Position numbers and translations under genes: made by a program | In this document: positions 24,457 to 33,982 of the stretch, in pieces | How the letters are laid out: every line of letters starts with the position of its first letter | Position numbering within the stretch: position 1 is the first letter of the stretch | Source of the DNA: Brachybacterium kimchii | GTDB lineage: Bacteria; Actinomycetota; Actinomycetes; Actinomycetales; Dermabacteraceae | Reading direction: 5' to 3' | DNA length: 64,000 bases | Assembly: GCF_023373525.1 (NCBI RefSeq) | Contig: NZ_CP097218.1 | Location: 3,534,001 to 3,598,000 of the forward strand | Notes under the pieces: generated by a model | Seen by the model: the letters and a program-made list of their open reading frames with translations, nothing else | What the model was told of the DNA's origin: nothing | Databases searched by the model: none

Positions 24457-25281
24457 TCAGCTGTAGAAGCCGTCGGGCGCGAGGGTGAGGCCCTTGCGCT
24501 GCTCGGCGTCGTGGCCGAAGATCATCTCCGCGCCGGTCTGCTCCTGGATCTTCCGCAGCTTCTCGACGGACTCGAGCCAGCCCACGCTGTCCCAGACGAT
24601 GCCGGCTCCGATCGCGGGCGGGCCCCAGCTTGCGCCGAGGTACACCGCGTCGGAGGTGAAGATCTTCGTGCCGTCCTCCGGCAGGTCCACGCGCAGGCTC
24701 ATGGTGCCCCAGGTGTGCCCCGGGGTGGAGATGACGCTGACGCCGGGGACGATCTCGGCGTCGCCGTGGACGGGTTCCAGCGGCAGCCCCGAGAAGTCCG
24801 AGACCAGGTGGGCGCCGGCGAACTCGCCCTCGATGCTCTTCACGCCCTCGATCTCGTCGGCCTGGGCGAGGATGCGGGTCTTCCCGTTCTCGAACATCTT
24901 CGCGTTCGCCGCGTGGTCGAAGTGCAGGTGGGAGAGGACCAGGATGTCGATGTCCTCGGGGGTGAGCTCGAGGTCCGCGAGCGCGGTGTCGAGGTAGCCG
25001 GGGCCGGCGGGGTCCTCCTGGACGGGGAAGAAGTCCTGGAACCCGGTGGGCTCCCAGCGCTTCTCCCAGTCGCGCGGCACTCCCGTGTCCCAGAGGATCC
25101 GTCCCTCGGGCGTCTCGATGAGGACGGCGTGCGTGGGGGCCTCGCCCCAGGCGGCGGGCTTGTCCTTGTGCTGACGGTCGGTGATCGTGTTCCCCGCCTG
25201 CAGCAGCAGCCAGGTGTGGTCGCACTCCATGACCCCGGTGGACAGGACGTGCAGCTTCATGGGCGAATCGGTCGCAGTCAT
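24457..25281 (-). CDS. metallo-beta-lactamase-fold lactonase (AttM/BlcC or AHL-lactonase type)
   Basis: 274 residues. All dinuclear-metal ligands are visible: [11 protein letters not shown] near residue 133 (HxHxDH), the His of STPGHTWG near 195, the bridging Asp of FTSDAVYLG near 216, and the final His of IFGHDAEQ near 257. The N-terminus [15 protein letters not shown] resembles the lactonase subfamily containing AiiA and AttM/BlcC. With alcohol and semialdehyde dehydrogenases downstream, gamma-butyrolactone opening to 4-hydroxybutyrate is the likeliest role; acyl-homoserine lactones cannot be excluded. GAGGAG precedes the ATG. Confidence 0.85.
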   Translation of the reverse strand: MTATDSPMKLHVLSTGVMECDHTWLLLQAGNTITDRQHKDKPAAWGEAPTHAVLIETPEGRILWDTGVPRDWEKRWEPTGFQDFFPVQEDPAGPGYLDTALADLELTPEDIDILVLSHLHFDHAANAKMFENGKTRILAQADEIEGVKSIEGEFAGAHLVSDFSGLPLEPVHGDAEIVPGVSVISTPGHTWGTMSLRVDLPEDGTKIFTSDAVYLGASWGPPAIGAGIVWDSVGWLESVEKLRKIQEQTGAEMIFGHDAEQRKGLTLAPDGFYS

Positions 25282-25346
25282 CGATGACTCCTCACGGTCG
25301 GTGCCTCGCCGGGCGACGGTGCCGGGCGGCGGCGCGTTCGCTCCCC

Positions 25347-25382
25347 ACGCTATGGCGCGAGCCACACCGCGCCTATGGTGTG
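25347..25382. promoter_or_regulatory. divergent promoter region with shared dyad
   Basis: Between the lactonase and the PucR-type gene, a minus-strand -10 candidate TAGCGT (complement of 25347-25352) and a plus-strand -10 TATGGT (25374-25379) flank or overlap an inverted repeat, CACACC at 25363-25368 and GGTGTG at 25377-25382. This is a reasonable operator for control of both transcripts by the divergent regulator. Confidence 0.45.
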
Positions 25383-25420
25383 CGGTGACAGGGATCGGGC
25401 CGATCGATGGAGGATGGTCC

Positions 25421-27259
25421 ATGGGTGCGATGGAGCCCCTGCTGCGCGCGGTGATGGCCGAGGAGGACCCGGCGCGGCTCGAGGGCGCGATCGCCGCGGC
25501 GCGCGGTTCCCTCGACGAGGCCGACGCCCGCACCCTGCGTGCCCTCCAGCAGCGTCTCGCCCAGGGCGCACGGCGCGAGGAGCTGCTGCGCACGGTCTCC
25601 TCGATCGCCGTGGACGTCACCACACGGCGCGACGTGGTGGGCGTGCTCCACGAGATCGTGCGCCGCACCCGCCTGCTCACCGGCGCCGACATGGCCTACA
25701 TAGCCCTGAACACGGCGGACACCACCTTCATCCGCGAGTCCGACGGCGTGCGCACCGAGGAGTACCGCACCCTGCGCATGCCCATCGGCTACGGCGTGCT
25801 GGGACGCGCCGCGACCGGTCGCGCGATCGTCACCACCGCCGACTACCTCGAGGACGCGGCGCTGTCCCACATCGAGGAGATCGACGACATCGTGCGCGGC
25901 GAGGGCGTGCGCTCGATCCTCGCCGTGCCCATGACCCTGCGCGAGCAGGTGCACGGCGCCCTGCTGATCGCCGACCGCACGAGCCGCGAGTACCCGCCCG
26001 AGACCGTCGACATCGTGGACACCCTGTCCCGCCATGCGAGCGTCGCGCTCGACAACGCGCGCCGCTTCGAGGAGGTCACCGGGGCGCTCGCGAGCCTCAG
26101 CGCGCAGCAGGACGAGGACGAGGAGCGCATGGTCGAGCTCCACGAGATCCTCGACCTCGACGCGGGACTGCTCGAGGCGCTCCTGGACGGCGGCGACCTC
26201 GAGGTGCTCGCCCGCCGCGTGCACGAGCTCCTGGGCGCCGACCTCGCGCTCCTCGACGCCGGCGGGGTGCCGATGGTCGAGACGGACCCCGGCGCGCGCC
26301 TCGCCGTCGGCCTCGACGGGGAGGCGCTGCGCGCGGCCCGCGGCACAGGCAAGCCCGCCGTCTCCGGCGGGACCACGCTGGCCTGCGCGAGCAGCGGCAG
26401 GGAGCATCTGGGCACGCTCGTCGTCGGCCGGGCCCTCGCCCCGCGCCTGCTGCCGCGCGTGCAGAGGGTCGCCGTGTTCTTCGGGATCCTGCTCCTGCTG
26501 GGCCGGGCGCAGCAGGACGACAGGCGCCGCCGCGACCGCGCCGTGATCGACGCCCTGGTGCGCGGCGGACGCGAGGTCGACACGGTGCGCGGGGACGCCC
26601 GGGTGCGCGCGGTGCGCCCTGGCACGGGCGTGCGGATGGTCGCGATCGACGTCTTCGACGCCGACGTCGGCCCCCTCGCCGACCGCCTGCGCGCGGGCAC
26701 GGCGCACGACGGCGCGGTGGTCGCGCTGCACGGCGACCACCTGTGCGTGCTCGTGCCCGATGCCGCGGCCGACGCGCTCTCCGCGCTGCTCGACGTCGCC
26801 GGCAGCGGCGTGAACGCGGGCTGGTCGAGCCCCGTCGAGGACCTGGCGCGGATCCCTGCGGCGCACCGCTCCGCGGAGCTCGCCCTGCGCTCCCTCGCCG
26901 TGCTCGGAGTGCGCGGCAGATCGGCCGACGGCGAGAGGATCGGCATGGTCGGGCTGATGGCCGAGGCGATCCACCGCGACCCCACGCTGCCCTCGCCGCT
27001 GCTCGTGCTCCGCCCGCTCGAGGACTACGACCGCGAGCACGGCACCGAGCTCACGCGCAGCGCCTGGGCCTTCGCCGAGTCCGGTCGGCACGTGCCGCGC
27101 GCCGCGCAGATGCTGCACGTGCACCCCAACACGGTCCGCCAGCGCCTCGAGCGGATCGCGGGGCTGCTGGGGGAGGACTGGCGCGCGCCCGCGAGGTTCC
27201 TCGACCTCCACTTCGCCCTGCGCATGTGGTCGCTCGGGCGCGAGGAGGCAGGTGGCTAG
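25421..27259 (+). CDS. GAF-domain PucR-family transcriptional regulator
   Basis: 612 residues. An N-terminal helical segment is followed by a GAF sensor (~55-230; [45 protein letters not shown]). A short coiled coil and a second degenerate sensory part come next. The PucR C-terminal helix-turn-helix is near residues 565-600 ([25 protein letters not shown]). PucR regulators commonly activate adjacent catabolic operons. The ATG at 25421 has GGAGGA 6 nt upstream. Divergent orientation to the lactonase operon makes that its probable target. Confidence 0.88.
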   Translation: MGAMEPLLRAVMAEEDPARLEGAIAAARGSLDEADARTLRALQQRLAQGARREELLRTVSSIAVDVTTRRDVVGVLHEIVRRTRLLTGADMAYIALNTADTTFIRESDGVRTEEYRTLRMPIGYGVLGRAATGRAIVTTADYLEDAALSHIEEIDDIVRGEGVRSILAVPMTLREQVHGALLIADRTSREYPPETVDIVDTLSRHASVALDNARRFEEVTGALASLSAQQDEDEERMVELHEILDLDAGLLEALLDGGDLEVLARRVHELLGADLALLDAGGVPMVETDPGARLAVGLDGEALRAARGTGKPAVSGGTTLACASSGREHLGTLVVGRALAPRLLPRVQRVAVFFGILLLLGRAQQDDRRRRDRAVIDALVRGGREVDTVRGDARVRAVRPGTGVRMVAIDVFDADVGPLADRLRAGTAHDGAVVALHGDHLCVLVPDAAADALSALLDVAGSGVNAGWSSPVEDLARIPAAHRSAELALRSLAVLGVRGRSADGERIGMVGLMAEAIHRDPTLPSPLLVLRPLEDYDREHGTELTRSAWAFAESGRHVPRAAQMLHVHPNTVRQRLERIAGLLGEDWRAPARFLDLHFALRMWSLGREEAGG

Positions 27260-27897
27260 ACCCCGACCCGCTCCAGGTCCGCGCCGCGGGCGGAGAAGTA
27301 GGCGTCGGCCCGCTCGCGGTCCCAGCCGTGGGATTGGCGCAGGCCCTCGGCGAGCATGTCGAGATAGGCGGGGACGGGCTGGGTCGCCGGCACGTCGCCG
27401 ATCCCCTCCGGTGCGGTGAAGGTGAGCATCGGGATGCCCTCGCGCTCGCCGAGCACCACCAGGGTCTCGTAGCGACCGGGGCCGACGGCCACGCGCGTAC
27501 CCGCGCTCGCCGCGGTGGCGTCCGTCCCTCCGCCGATGCCCAGGTCCTCGCGCACGAGGCGCTCGACGGGGTCGTCCTCCTGGACGGGGCGGTGCATCTC
27601 CTGCGCGGCGACGTCGGCGAACTGGGGGATCGTCAGCAGGAAGGCGCGGGCCGGCGTCGGCCCCTCGGCGTCGTGGTCGTAGAAGCCCATGCCGCCGCTC
27701 CACACGCGGGACTCGCCCGCGAAGTGCAGACGGCCCGGGAGCATCACGCCCGCCGCCTCGCGCGGGGGAGTGCGGTCGCGGGCCCCGGTGTAGCCGATCA
27801 GCGCGCCCGGCGGCCTGCCGCCCTGGATGTAGCAGGCGAGACGCTCGGCGTTCATGTTCGAGCCGTAACTGACGTACCAGACGAGATCGCGATCCAT
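27256..27897 (-). CDS. gamma-glutamylcyclotransferase-like fold protein
   Basis: 213 residues. The opening VWYVSYGSNMNAERLACYI holds the YGSN loop of the gamma-glutamylcyclotransferase-like fold, and a conserved acidic position lies in the GESRVWSGGMGFYDHD segment near residue 60. Such proteins cyclise gamma-glutamyl groups to 5-oxoproline. Similar actinobacterial proteins are often mislabelled histone deacetylase. The start ATG at 27897 follows a GGATGGGG tract. The gene converges on the PucR gene and overlaps its last 4 bp. Confidence 0.7.
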   Translation of the reverse strand: MDRDLVWYVSYGSNMNAERLACYIQGGRPPGALIGYTGARDRTPPREAAGVMLPGRLHFAGESRVWSGGMGFYDHDAEGPTPARAFLLTIPQFADVAAQEMHRPVQEDDPVERLVREDLGIGGGTDATAASAGTRVAVGPGRYETLVVLGEREGIPMLTFTAPEGIGDVPATQPVPAYLDMLAEGLRQSHGWDRERADAYFSARGADLERVGV

Positions 27898-27981
27898 GGT
27901 GTCCCCATCCTGCGCACGCGCCGCCGGCCGATGCCAGAGCGGCGCGCCGGATCCGAGACGGCCCTCACGCGGGGGCATCGC

Positions 27982-29175
27982 TCAGCTGCTGCGGCGCAGG
28001 GCCCGGTTCCCCGTCGAGGGCGCGAGGAAGATCGCGACCGCGACCACCGCGGCGGGCAGCAGCAGCGCGCCGCGCAGTCCCAGGTGCTCGCCCACGAAGC
28101 CCAGCACGGGCGGGCCGACGAGGAAGGCCATGTAGCCGACGATCGAGGCCAGGGCGACGCGCTGGGCCGGCTGCGGCCCGGAGTCCCCCGCTGCCGAGAG
28201 CGCGACGGGGAAGCCGAGCGAGGCGCCGAGGCCCCAGAGGATCACGGCTGCGCCCGCCACGATCTGGTTGTCCACCAGCGAGACCAGGACCAGACCGGCC
28301 GTCGCGCAGGCGGCGCTCGCCGCGAGCACGGGTGCGCGGCCCAGGCGGTCGATGATCGGGCCCCCGGCGAAGCGGCCCGCCGTCATCGACGCCGCGAAGA
28401 CCGCGTAGACCGCGCTGCCGAGCGCCGCGTCGAAGCCGTGGCCGTCGACCATGACCAGCGGCAGCCAGTCGTTCGCGGTGCCCTCGGCCAGGGCCATCGC
28501 CAGCACGATCGCGCCGATCAGCAGCAGGCGGCCGTCCTTCCAGACCGGAGGGCCGGTGCGGTGCCCCCGGGCGGCGCGCTCCTCGGCGGTGACCTGGCCC
28601 GTGGCCGCGGGCAGCAGGCGGATCGCCCAGGCCAGCAGCACCGCACCGATCACGCCGATCGCGAGCAGGTGGGGGACCACGGGGAGGTGCACGGCGTTCG
28701 CGAGGATGCCGGCGCCCGCCCCCACGACCGTGCCCAGGCTGAAGCAGCCGTGCAGGGTGGGCAGGAAGGTGCGTCCGGATTCGCGCTCGACCTCGGCGCC
28801 CTCGATGTTCATGGCGACCTCGCCGCCGCCGGTGCCGGCGCCGAACAGGGCGAGGCCCAGGGTGACCACGAGCGCCTGCTGCGTGGCCGCGCCCGCGGCG
28901 ATCGTGGGCATCGCGAGCACGAGCAGCGCGGAGGCGACGAGCACGACCCGTCGGGCGCCGAGGCGCATCACCGCCGGCCCCGAGGTGAGGATCCCGAGCA
29001 TCGAGCCGATGGACAGGCCGAACAGCACGAGGCCCATCTGCGCCGTCGAGGCGCCCAGAAGGTCGCGGATCGCGGGGGTGCGCGTCACCCAGGAGGAGAT
29101 GCTGATCCCGGGCAGGAAGAACAGGGCGCAGAGCGCGAGGCGGCGCAGGGCGAGGGAAGCGGGTGCGCCGGGCAC
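27982..29175 (-). CDS. major facilitator superfamily transporter
   Basis: About 397 residues with twelve helices. Helix-2/3 loop motif A is degenerate (GPAVMRLGARRVVL), and the halves are joined by a basic loop near residue 200 (ERAARGHRTGPPVWKDG). It resembles the FucP/YbjJ-like inner-membrane MFS proteins, with the AEGTANDWLPL and GASLGFPVALS segments typical of that group. The GTG at 29175 is preferred because GGAG lies 6 nt upstream; a TTG at 29214 would lack a ribosome site and lie at the transcription start. Substrate unknown. Confidence 0.85.
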   Translation of the reverse strand: MPGAPASLALRRLALCALFFLPGISISSWVTRTPAIRDLLGASTAQMGLVLFGLSIGSMLGILTSGPAVMRLGARRVVLVASALLVLAMPTIAAGAATQQALVVTLGLALFGAGTGGGEVAMNIEGAEVERESGRTFLPTLHGCFSLGTVVGAGAGILANAVHLPVVPHLLAIGVIGAVLLAWAIRLLPAATGQVTAEERAARGHRTGPPVWKDGRLLLIGAIVLAMALAEGTANDWLPLVMVDGHGFDAALGSAVYAVFAASMTAGRFAGGPIIDRLGRAPVLAASAACATAGLVLVSLVDNQIVAGAAVILWGLGASLGFPVALSAAGDSGPQPAQRVALASIVGYMAFLVGPPVLGFVGEHLGLRGALLLPAAVVAVAIFLAPSTGNRALRRSS

Positions 29176-29198
29176 GGGCGTCTCCAGATCACGTAGGC

Positions 29199-29219
29199 GT
29201 ACGGTCGTACACAAGTGTA
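29199..29219 (-). promoter_or_regulatory. -10 box and palindromic operator of the MFS gene
   Basis: The minus strand reads TACACT (complement of 29214-29219), followed immediately by the palindrome GTACGGTCGTAC at 29199-29210 (arms GTACG/CGTAC). The palindrome covers the expected transcription start. It resembles short TetR/GntR-type operators, but no regulator gene adjoins it. Confidence 0.5.
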
Positions 29220-29259
29220 GGGGCGGCGCAGGGGCGGGCGCACACCTGATCCGCGCACC

Positions 29260-29316
29260 GGAACGCCCCCGCAGCCGGCGCAGCGCTGAGCGGTGCGCGG
29301 GCGGCGGGGGCGTTCC
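29260..29316 (-). terminator. GC-rich hairpin, probable terminator without T-tract
   Basis: Perfect 13-bp arms (29260-29272 GGAACGCCCCCGC and 29304-29316 GCGGGGGCGTTCC) enclose a 31-base loop. It lies 34 bp after the end of the small membrane gene. No run of T follows on either strand, as is common for actinobacterial terminators. Confidence 0.55.
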
Positions 29317-29349
29317 CGTCGGCCGACGGAGCGGCGGTGGGCCGGGAGG

Positions 29350-29685
29350 TCAGTCGAGGCCCGCGATGTCGCGCGGCTCCTCGGCCCCCTCCTCGTTCTC
29401 GCTGACGATCATGCGGATCGGCTCCACCTTCGCCCAGACGGCGAAGAGGAGGCCGACGACGACCATGACGATGCCGGCCCACAGGTTGGCGTTGACGCCG
29501 CCGGTCTTGGCGGCCTCGACGTCGGTGAAGTCGAAGAGTCCCACCAGCAGCAGGATCACGCCGAACAGTGCGACCAGCAGACCGATGAAGTTGCGGATGT
29601 CGAAGGCACCGGCGGTCTCGACCTTGGCGCCCGCGGAATCGGGGACTGCGACGGGGCCGCCCTCGAGGTTCTCGTTGTCGTTCAT
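29350..29685 (-). CDS. small two-helix membrane protein, symporter partner
   Basis: 111 residues. A hydrophilic N-terminus (~30 residues) is followed by two membrane helices (IRNFIGLLVALFGVILLLVG and NLWAGIVMVVVGLLFAVW) and an acidic C-terminal tail. It starts 22 bp after the sodium:solute symporter stop on the same strand, so it is co-transcribed. Small two-helix proteins are known obligate partners of some symporters, which makes an accessory role plausible, but the sequence does not prove it. Confidence 0.7.
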   Translation of the reverse strand: MNDNENLEGGPVAVPDSAGAKVETAGAFDIRNFIGLLVALFGVILLLVGLFDFTDVEAAKTGGVNANLWAGIVMVVVGLLFAVWAKVEPIRMIVSENEEGAEEPRDIAGLD

Positions 29686-29707
29686 GACTTCTCTCCTCCG
29701 TCCCGGC

Positions 29708-31405
29708 TCACGCGAAGACGATGTTCAGGATGATGACCAGCGCCAGGCCGATCCCGGCCATCGGGACCGGACGACGGAAGAAGGGCAGGCCCTTCTCGTC
29801 GGGGTCCACGAGATCGGTCTTGGGGGTCTCGGAGTAGACGAGGCCCTTGAGCTCGTGCACGGGCTTGGGGCGCGTGAACCGGGTGACGACGACCGAGACG
29901 ATGATGTCCACGACGAACGCGGTGGCCGCGCTCAGGAACGCGAGGCCCTGGCCCGGCAGGACGAACACCTCGCCGAAGGTCGACAGGCTCCACAGGATGA
30001 CGGCGGCGACCGTGCCCGAGGCCAGGCCCGACCAGCCGGCGGCCGGCGTCATCCGCTTCCAGAACATGCCCAGGATGAACGTCGCGAACAGCGGCGCGTT
30101 GAAGAACCCGAACAGGGTCTGCAGGTAGTCCATGAGGTTCGAGAACTGCCCGGCGATGAGCGCCGTGAAGATCGCGATCACGCAGGCCACGGCCGTGGCG
30201 ATGCGGCCCACGAAGATGTAGTGCTTGTCCGGGGCGTCCTTCTTGACGTACTGCTGGTAGAGGTCGTAGCTGACCACCGTGTTGAAGGCCGAGATGTTCG
30301 CGGCCATGCCGGCCATGAATGCGGCCAGCAGGCCCGCGATCGCCACGCCCAGCAGGCCGTTGGGCATCACGTCGCGCATCAGCAGCAGCAGGGCGTCGTT
30401 GTAGGAGACGCCCGTGGCGGCCGCCCCGGCGGCATCGCCCCCGAAGTCGAGCTTCTTGAACTCGGTCATGTCCGAGACCAGCACGCCGGCGATCATGCCG
30501 GGGATGATCACGATGAAGGGGATGAACATCTTGGGGAAGGCGCCGATGATCGGCGTCATCCGGGCGGCGGTGATGGACTTGCTGGCCATCGCGCGCTGCA
30601 CCTCGACGAAGTTCGTCGTCCAGTAGCCGAAGGAGAGCACGAAGCCCAGGCCGAACACGATGCCGACCACCGAGAGGATCGGGCTGTCGAAGCCCGAGAG
30701 CTGCTCGCCCGGCCAGGAGTGGAGCTGCTCGGCGCCGAGCATGCCGTCGCCGGCGACCTTCTCCTTGAGGCCGCTCCAGCCGCCCACGCGGTGCAGGCCG
30801 ATGAGCGTCAGGGGCAGCAGCGCCGCGACGATCACGAAGAACTGCAGCACCTCGTTGTAGATGGCCGCGGAGAGCCCGCCCACCGAGATGTAGAACAGCA
30901 CGAAGGCGGCGGCGACGATGAGGCCCACCCACTGGGGCCAGCCCAGCAGGCGGTTCACGATCGTGGCCAGCAGGTACAGGTTCACGCCCGCGATCAGCAG
31001 CTGTGCGGCGGCGAAGCTGATGGAGTTCACGAGGTGCGCGGCGGTGCCGAAGCGCATGCGCATGAACTCGGGGACGCTGCGCACCTTCGAGCCGTAGTAG
31101 AAGGGCATCATCACGACGCCCAGGAACAGCATCGCGGGGATCGCGCCGACCCAGAAGTAGTGCATCGTGGGCATGCCGTACTGGGCGCCGGTGGCGGACA
31201 TGCCCATGATCTCGACGGCGCCGAGGTTCGCCGAGATGAACGCGAGGCCGGTCACCCAGGCGGGCAGGGAGCGGCCGGAGAGGAAGAACTCGATGGAGTT
31301 GGAGACGCCGCGTTTGGCGAACCAGCCCACACCGAGGACGAAGACGAAGTAGAGCGCGATGATCGCGTAATCGATCCACTGCGCATCCAACCGGATGTCG
31401 ACCAT
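29708..31405 (-). CDS. sodium:solute symporter (SSS/SGLT-like)
   Basis: 565 residues with about fourteen helices. The N-terminal region IIALYFVFVLGVGWFAKR, FFLSGRSLPAW and FISANLGAVEIMG is typical of SGLT-like members, and the FQVQRAMASKS-like signature appears as FVEVQRAMASKSITAARM near residue 290. Substrates of the group include sugars, myo-inositol and carboxylates; I cannot choose among them. The ATG at 31405 starts exactly where the first helix begins. It is followed by the small two-helix protein and is divergent from cstA. Confidence 0.88.
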   Translation of the reverse strand: MVDIRLDAQWIDYAIIALYFVFVLGVGWFAKRGVSNSIEFFLSGRSLPAWVTGLAFISANLGAVEIMGMSATGAQYGMPTMHYFWVGAIPAMLFLGVVMMPFYYGSKVRSVPEFMRMRFGTAAHLVNSISFAAAQLLIAGVNLYLLATIVNRLLGWPQWVGLIVAAAFVLFYISVGGLSAAIYNEVLQFFVIVAALLPLTLIGLHRVGGWSGLKEKVAGDGMLGAEQLHSWPGEQLSGFDSPILSVVGIVFGLGFVLSFGYWTTNFVEVQRAMASKSITAARMTPIIGAFPKMFIPFIVIIPGMIAGVLVSDMTEFKKLDFGGDAAGAAATGVSYNDALLLLMRDVMPNGLLGVAIAGLLAAFMAGMAANISAFNTVVSYDLYQQYVKKDAPDKHYIFVGRIATAVACVIAIFTALIAGQFSNLMDYLQTLFGFFNAPLFATFILGMFWKRMTPAAGWSGLASGTVAAVILWSLSTFGEVFVLPGQGLAFLSAATAFVVDIIVSVVVTRFTRPKPVHELKGLVYSETPKTDLVDPDEKGLPFFRRPVPMAGIGLALVIILNIVFA

Positions 31406-31702
31406 GACAGGGCCTCGGAGTCCAGGGGAAGGGGCGCCGTCGCGAGCGCGCTCGAGGCGCCCGGAGGAGCAGCGGGGGATTGGCCGCCGGGCGGTCACGC
31501 TACCACCGCGTCAGGAGTCGTCGGCGGCGACATCCTGCAATCGCCGGACGACCAGCGGGTCCGCGTGGTATGTGAGTCGCGTGCCACATCGTGGCGCGGG
31601 GCGACGTGGGCTCGGCGACGGTGCGGCGGGGACGACGGCGGTAGCCTGTCGTCGGCCGTTCTCCCCGGCGGCCGGTCGACGACGACCCAGGAGGTCTTCC
31701 CC
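31406..31702. promoter_or_regulatory. divergent intergenic region between the symporter and cstA
   Basis: 297 bp without a gene. It contains TAGCCT at 31642-31647, a reasonable -10 for cstA with a ~55-nt leader, and the cstA ribosome site AGGAGG near 31689. I see no convincing operator; a TGTG/CACA pair here was examined and rejected as a CRP/GlxR site. Confidence 0.4.
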
Positions 31703-33982
31703 ATGTCCCCCTCGTCCCCTGAACCCTCCTCGGGCACGGCCGCTGCGACGGTCGACGCCCCTCCCGCAGCCCTTCCCGAGCAGACCGTGCGCGCCGAGCA
31801 GCGCTGGACCCCCGCGAAGATCGTGCTGTGGGTCGCCATCTCGCTCGTGGGCGCCCTCGGCTGGGTGATGCTCGCCCTCGCGCGCGGCGAGACCATCAAC
31901 GCGATCTGGTTCGTGTTCGCCGCCGTCGCGACCTACCTCGTCGCCTACCGCTTCTACGCGAAGTTCATCCAGAACCGCCTGGTAAAGCCCGACGACACCC
32001 GCGCCACCCCGGCGGAGGCCGAGTACGACGGCAAGGACTACGTCCCCACCGACCGGCGCATCCTCTTCGGCCACCACTTCGCCGCGATCGCCGGCGCCGG
32101 CCCGCTCGTCGGCCCCGTCCTCGCCGCGCAGATGGGCTACCTGCCCGGCACCATCTGGATCATCGTGGGCGTGGTCCTCGCGGGCGCCGTCCAGGACTTC
32201 CTGGTGCTCGTGATCTCGACCCGCCGCCACGGCCGCTCGCTCGGCCAGATGGCCCGCGACGAGCTCGGCGTCGTCGGCGGCGTCGCCGCGTTCATCGCGA
32301 CCCTGACCATCATGCTGATCATCGTCGCGATCCTCGCGATGGTCGTCGTGAACTCCCTCGGGGAGAGCGCCTGGGGCGTCTACAGCGTGGGCCTGACCAT
32401 CCCGATCGCGATCTTCATGGGCCTCTACCTGCGCTTCCTGCGCCCGGGCAAGGTCTTCGAGGTCTCCGTGATCGGCGTGGCGCTGCTGCTGTTCGCGATC
32501 ATCTCCGGGCGCTGGGTCGCCGAGACCGGCTGGGGCGACGCCCTGTTCCACCTGGACCGTCCCGTCCTCGCGGGGCTGATCATCGCCTACGGCTTCATCG
32601 CCGCCGTGCTGCCCGTGTGGGTGCTGCTCGCCCCGCGCGACTACCTCTCGACCTTCATGAAGATCGGCACGATCGTCATGCTCGCCGCCGCGATCATCGT
32701 GGTGCGCCCCAGCATCTCGACCCCCGCGGTCTCCGAGTTCGCCTCCCGCACCGACGGGCCCGTGTTCACCGGCGGCCTGTTCCCGTTCCTCTTCGTCACC
32801 ATCGCCTGCGGCGCCCTCTCCGGGTTCCACGCGATGATCTCCTCGGGCACCACTCCCAAGCTCGTGGAGAAGGAGCGCCAGATGCGCATGATCGGCTACG
32901 GCGGCATGCTCATGGAGTCCTTCGTGGCGATCATGGCGCTGGTCGCGGCCGTCTCCATCGACCGCGGCATCTACTTCGCGATGAACTCCTCGGCCGCCGC
33001 GACCGGCGGCACCATCGAGGGCGCCGCGCAGTTCGTGAACTCGCTCGGCCTGACCGGCGTGAACCTCGATCCGGCGACGCTCGCGCAGACCGCGAAGGAC
33101 GTCGGCGAGGAGTCGATCGTCTCGCGCACCGGCGGCGCGCCCACGCTCGCCGTGGGCCTCGCCGGGATCATGCACAAGCTCGTGGGCGGGCCCGCGATGA
33201 TGGCGTTCTGGTACCACTTCGCCATCATGTTCGAGGCGCTGTTCATCCTCACCAGCGTCGACGCCGGCACGCGCGTCGCCCGCTTCATGCTGGCCGACGC
33301 CCTGGGCGGCTGGAAGCCCCGCTTCCGCGACCACTCGTGGCGCGTCGGCGCCTGGATCACCACCGCGGTGATGGTCGCCGGCTGGGGCTCGATCCTCATG
33401 ATGGGCGTGCTCGACCCGCTGGGCGGCATCAACACCCTGTTCCCGCTCTTCGGCATCGCGAACCAGCTGCTGGCCGCGGTCGCCCTCGCGATCTGCCTGG
33501 TGGTGTTCGCCCGCAAGGGCCGCACCTGGTCGCTGCTGATCATCTTCGTGCCGCTCGCCTTCACCGCGGTCGTCACCATCACCGGCTCGTTCCAGAAGAT
33601 CTTCTCCTCCGACCCCGGGGTGGGCTACTGGGCGAACCACATCGCCTACCGCGATGCGCTCGCCGCGGGCAAGACCGAGCTGGGCCTCGCGAAGACCCCC
33701 GAGGACATGCACGCGGTCGTCTTCAACACCGCCGTGCAGGGATCCCTCTCGATCCTCTTCGTGGTCTGCACGATCATCGTCATCGTGGTCTCGCTCTGGC
33801 GCACCTGGCAGGCGCTCCACGGGAGGAACATCCTGGACACCGAGGCCCCGCGCGTGGAGTCCGCGTACTTCGCGCCCGCAGGCATGGTGCCGACGGCCGC
33901 CGAGAAGGAGCTCGAGGGCCGCTGGAAGGACCACCTGCGCGAGCACCCCGAGAAGGACCTCGCCGGGACGGTCGGGCACTGA
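31703..33982 (+). CDS. cstA: CstA-family peptide/pyruvate transporter
   Basis: 759 residues with about sixteen membrane helices. Family hallmarks include FGHHFAAIAGAGPLVGPVLAAQMGY near residue 130, VQDFLVLVISTRRHGRSLG near 160, IACGALSGFHAMISSGTTPKL near 370, and FEALFILTSVDAGTRVARFM near 510. CstA carries peptides in carbon starvation, and its relatives import pyruvate. The ATG has AGGAGG about 9 nt upstream. The tiny YbdD partner follows with a 1-bp overlap, as in enterobacteria. Confidence 0.95.
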   Translation: MSPSSPEPSSGTAAATVDAPPAALPEQTVRAEQRWTPAKIVLWVAISLVGALGWVMLALARGETINAIWFVFAAVATYLVAYRFYAKFIQNRLVKPDDTRATPAEAEYDGKDYVPTDRRILFGHHFAAIAGAGPLVGPVLAAQMGYLPGTIWIIVGVVLAGAVQDFLVLVISTRRHGRSLGQMARDELGVVGGVAAFIATLTIMLIIVAILAMVVVNSLGESAWGVYSVGLTIPIAIFMGLYLRFLRPGKVFEVSVIGVALLLFAIISGRWVAETGWGDALFHLDRPVLAGLIIAYGFIAAVLPVWVLLAPRDYLSTFMKIGTIVMLAAAIIVVRPSISTPAVSEFASRTDGPVFTGGLFPFLFVTIACGALSGFHAMISSGTTPKLVEKERQMRMIGYGGMLMESFVAIMALVAAVSIDRGIYFAMNSSAAATGGTIEGAAQFVNSLGLTGVNLDPATLAQTAKDVGEESIVSRTGGAPTLAVGLAGIMHKLVGGPAMMAFWYHFAIMFEALFILTSVDAGTRVARFMLADALGGWKPRFRDHSWRVGAWITTAVMVAGWGSILMMGVLDPLGGINTLFPLFGIANQLLAAVALAICLVVFARKGRTWSLLIIFVPLAFTAVVTITGSFQKIFSSDPGVGYWANHIAYRDALAAGKTELGLAKTPEDMHAVVFNTAVQGSLSILFVVCTIIVIVVSLWRTWQALHGRNILDTEAPRVESAYFAPAGMVPTAAEKELEGRWKDHLREHPEKDLAGTVGH

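Noticed and set aside
31571..31588. TGTG-N10-CACA in the symporter/cstA spacer as a CRP/GlxR site
   Set aside because: The accepted operator is TGTGA-N6-TCACA (16 bp); this one has 18 bp and fails at the inner positions.
28451..33982. An uninterrupted 1843-codon frame across cstA and the opposite-strand genes
   Set aside because: Only its last 760 codons are CstA; the rest is antisense to the MFS and symporter genes and reads as low-complexity Arg/Ser/Pro, a by-product of high third-position GC.
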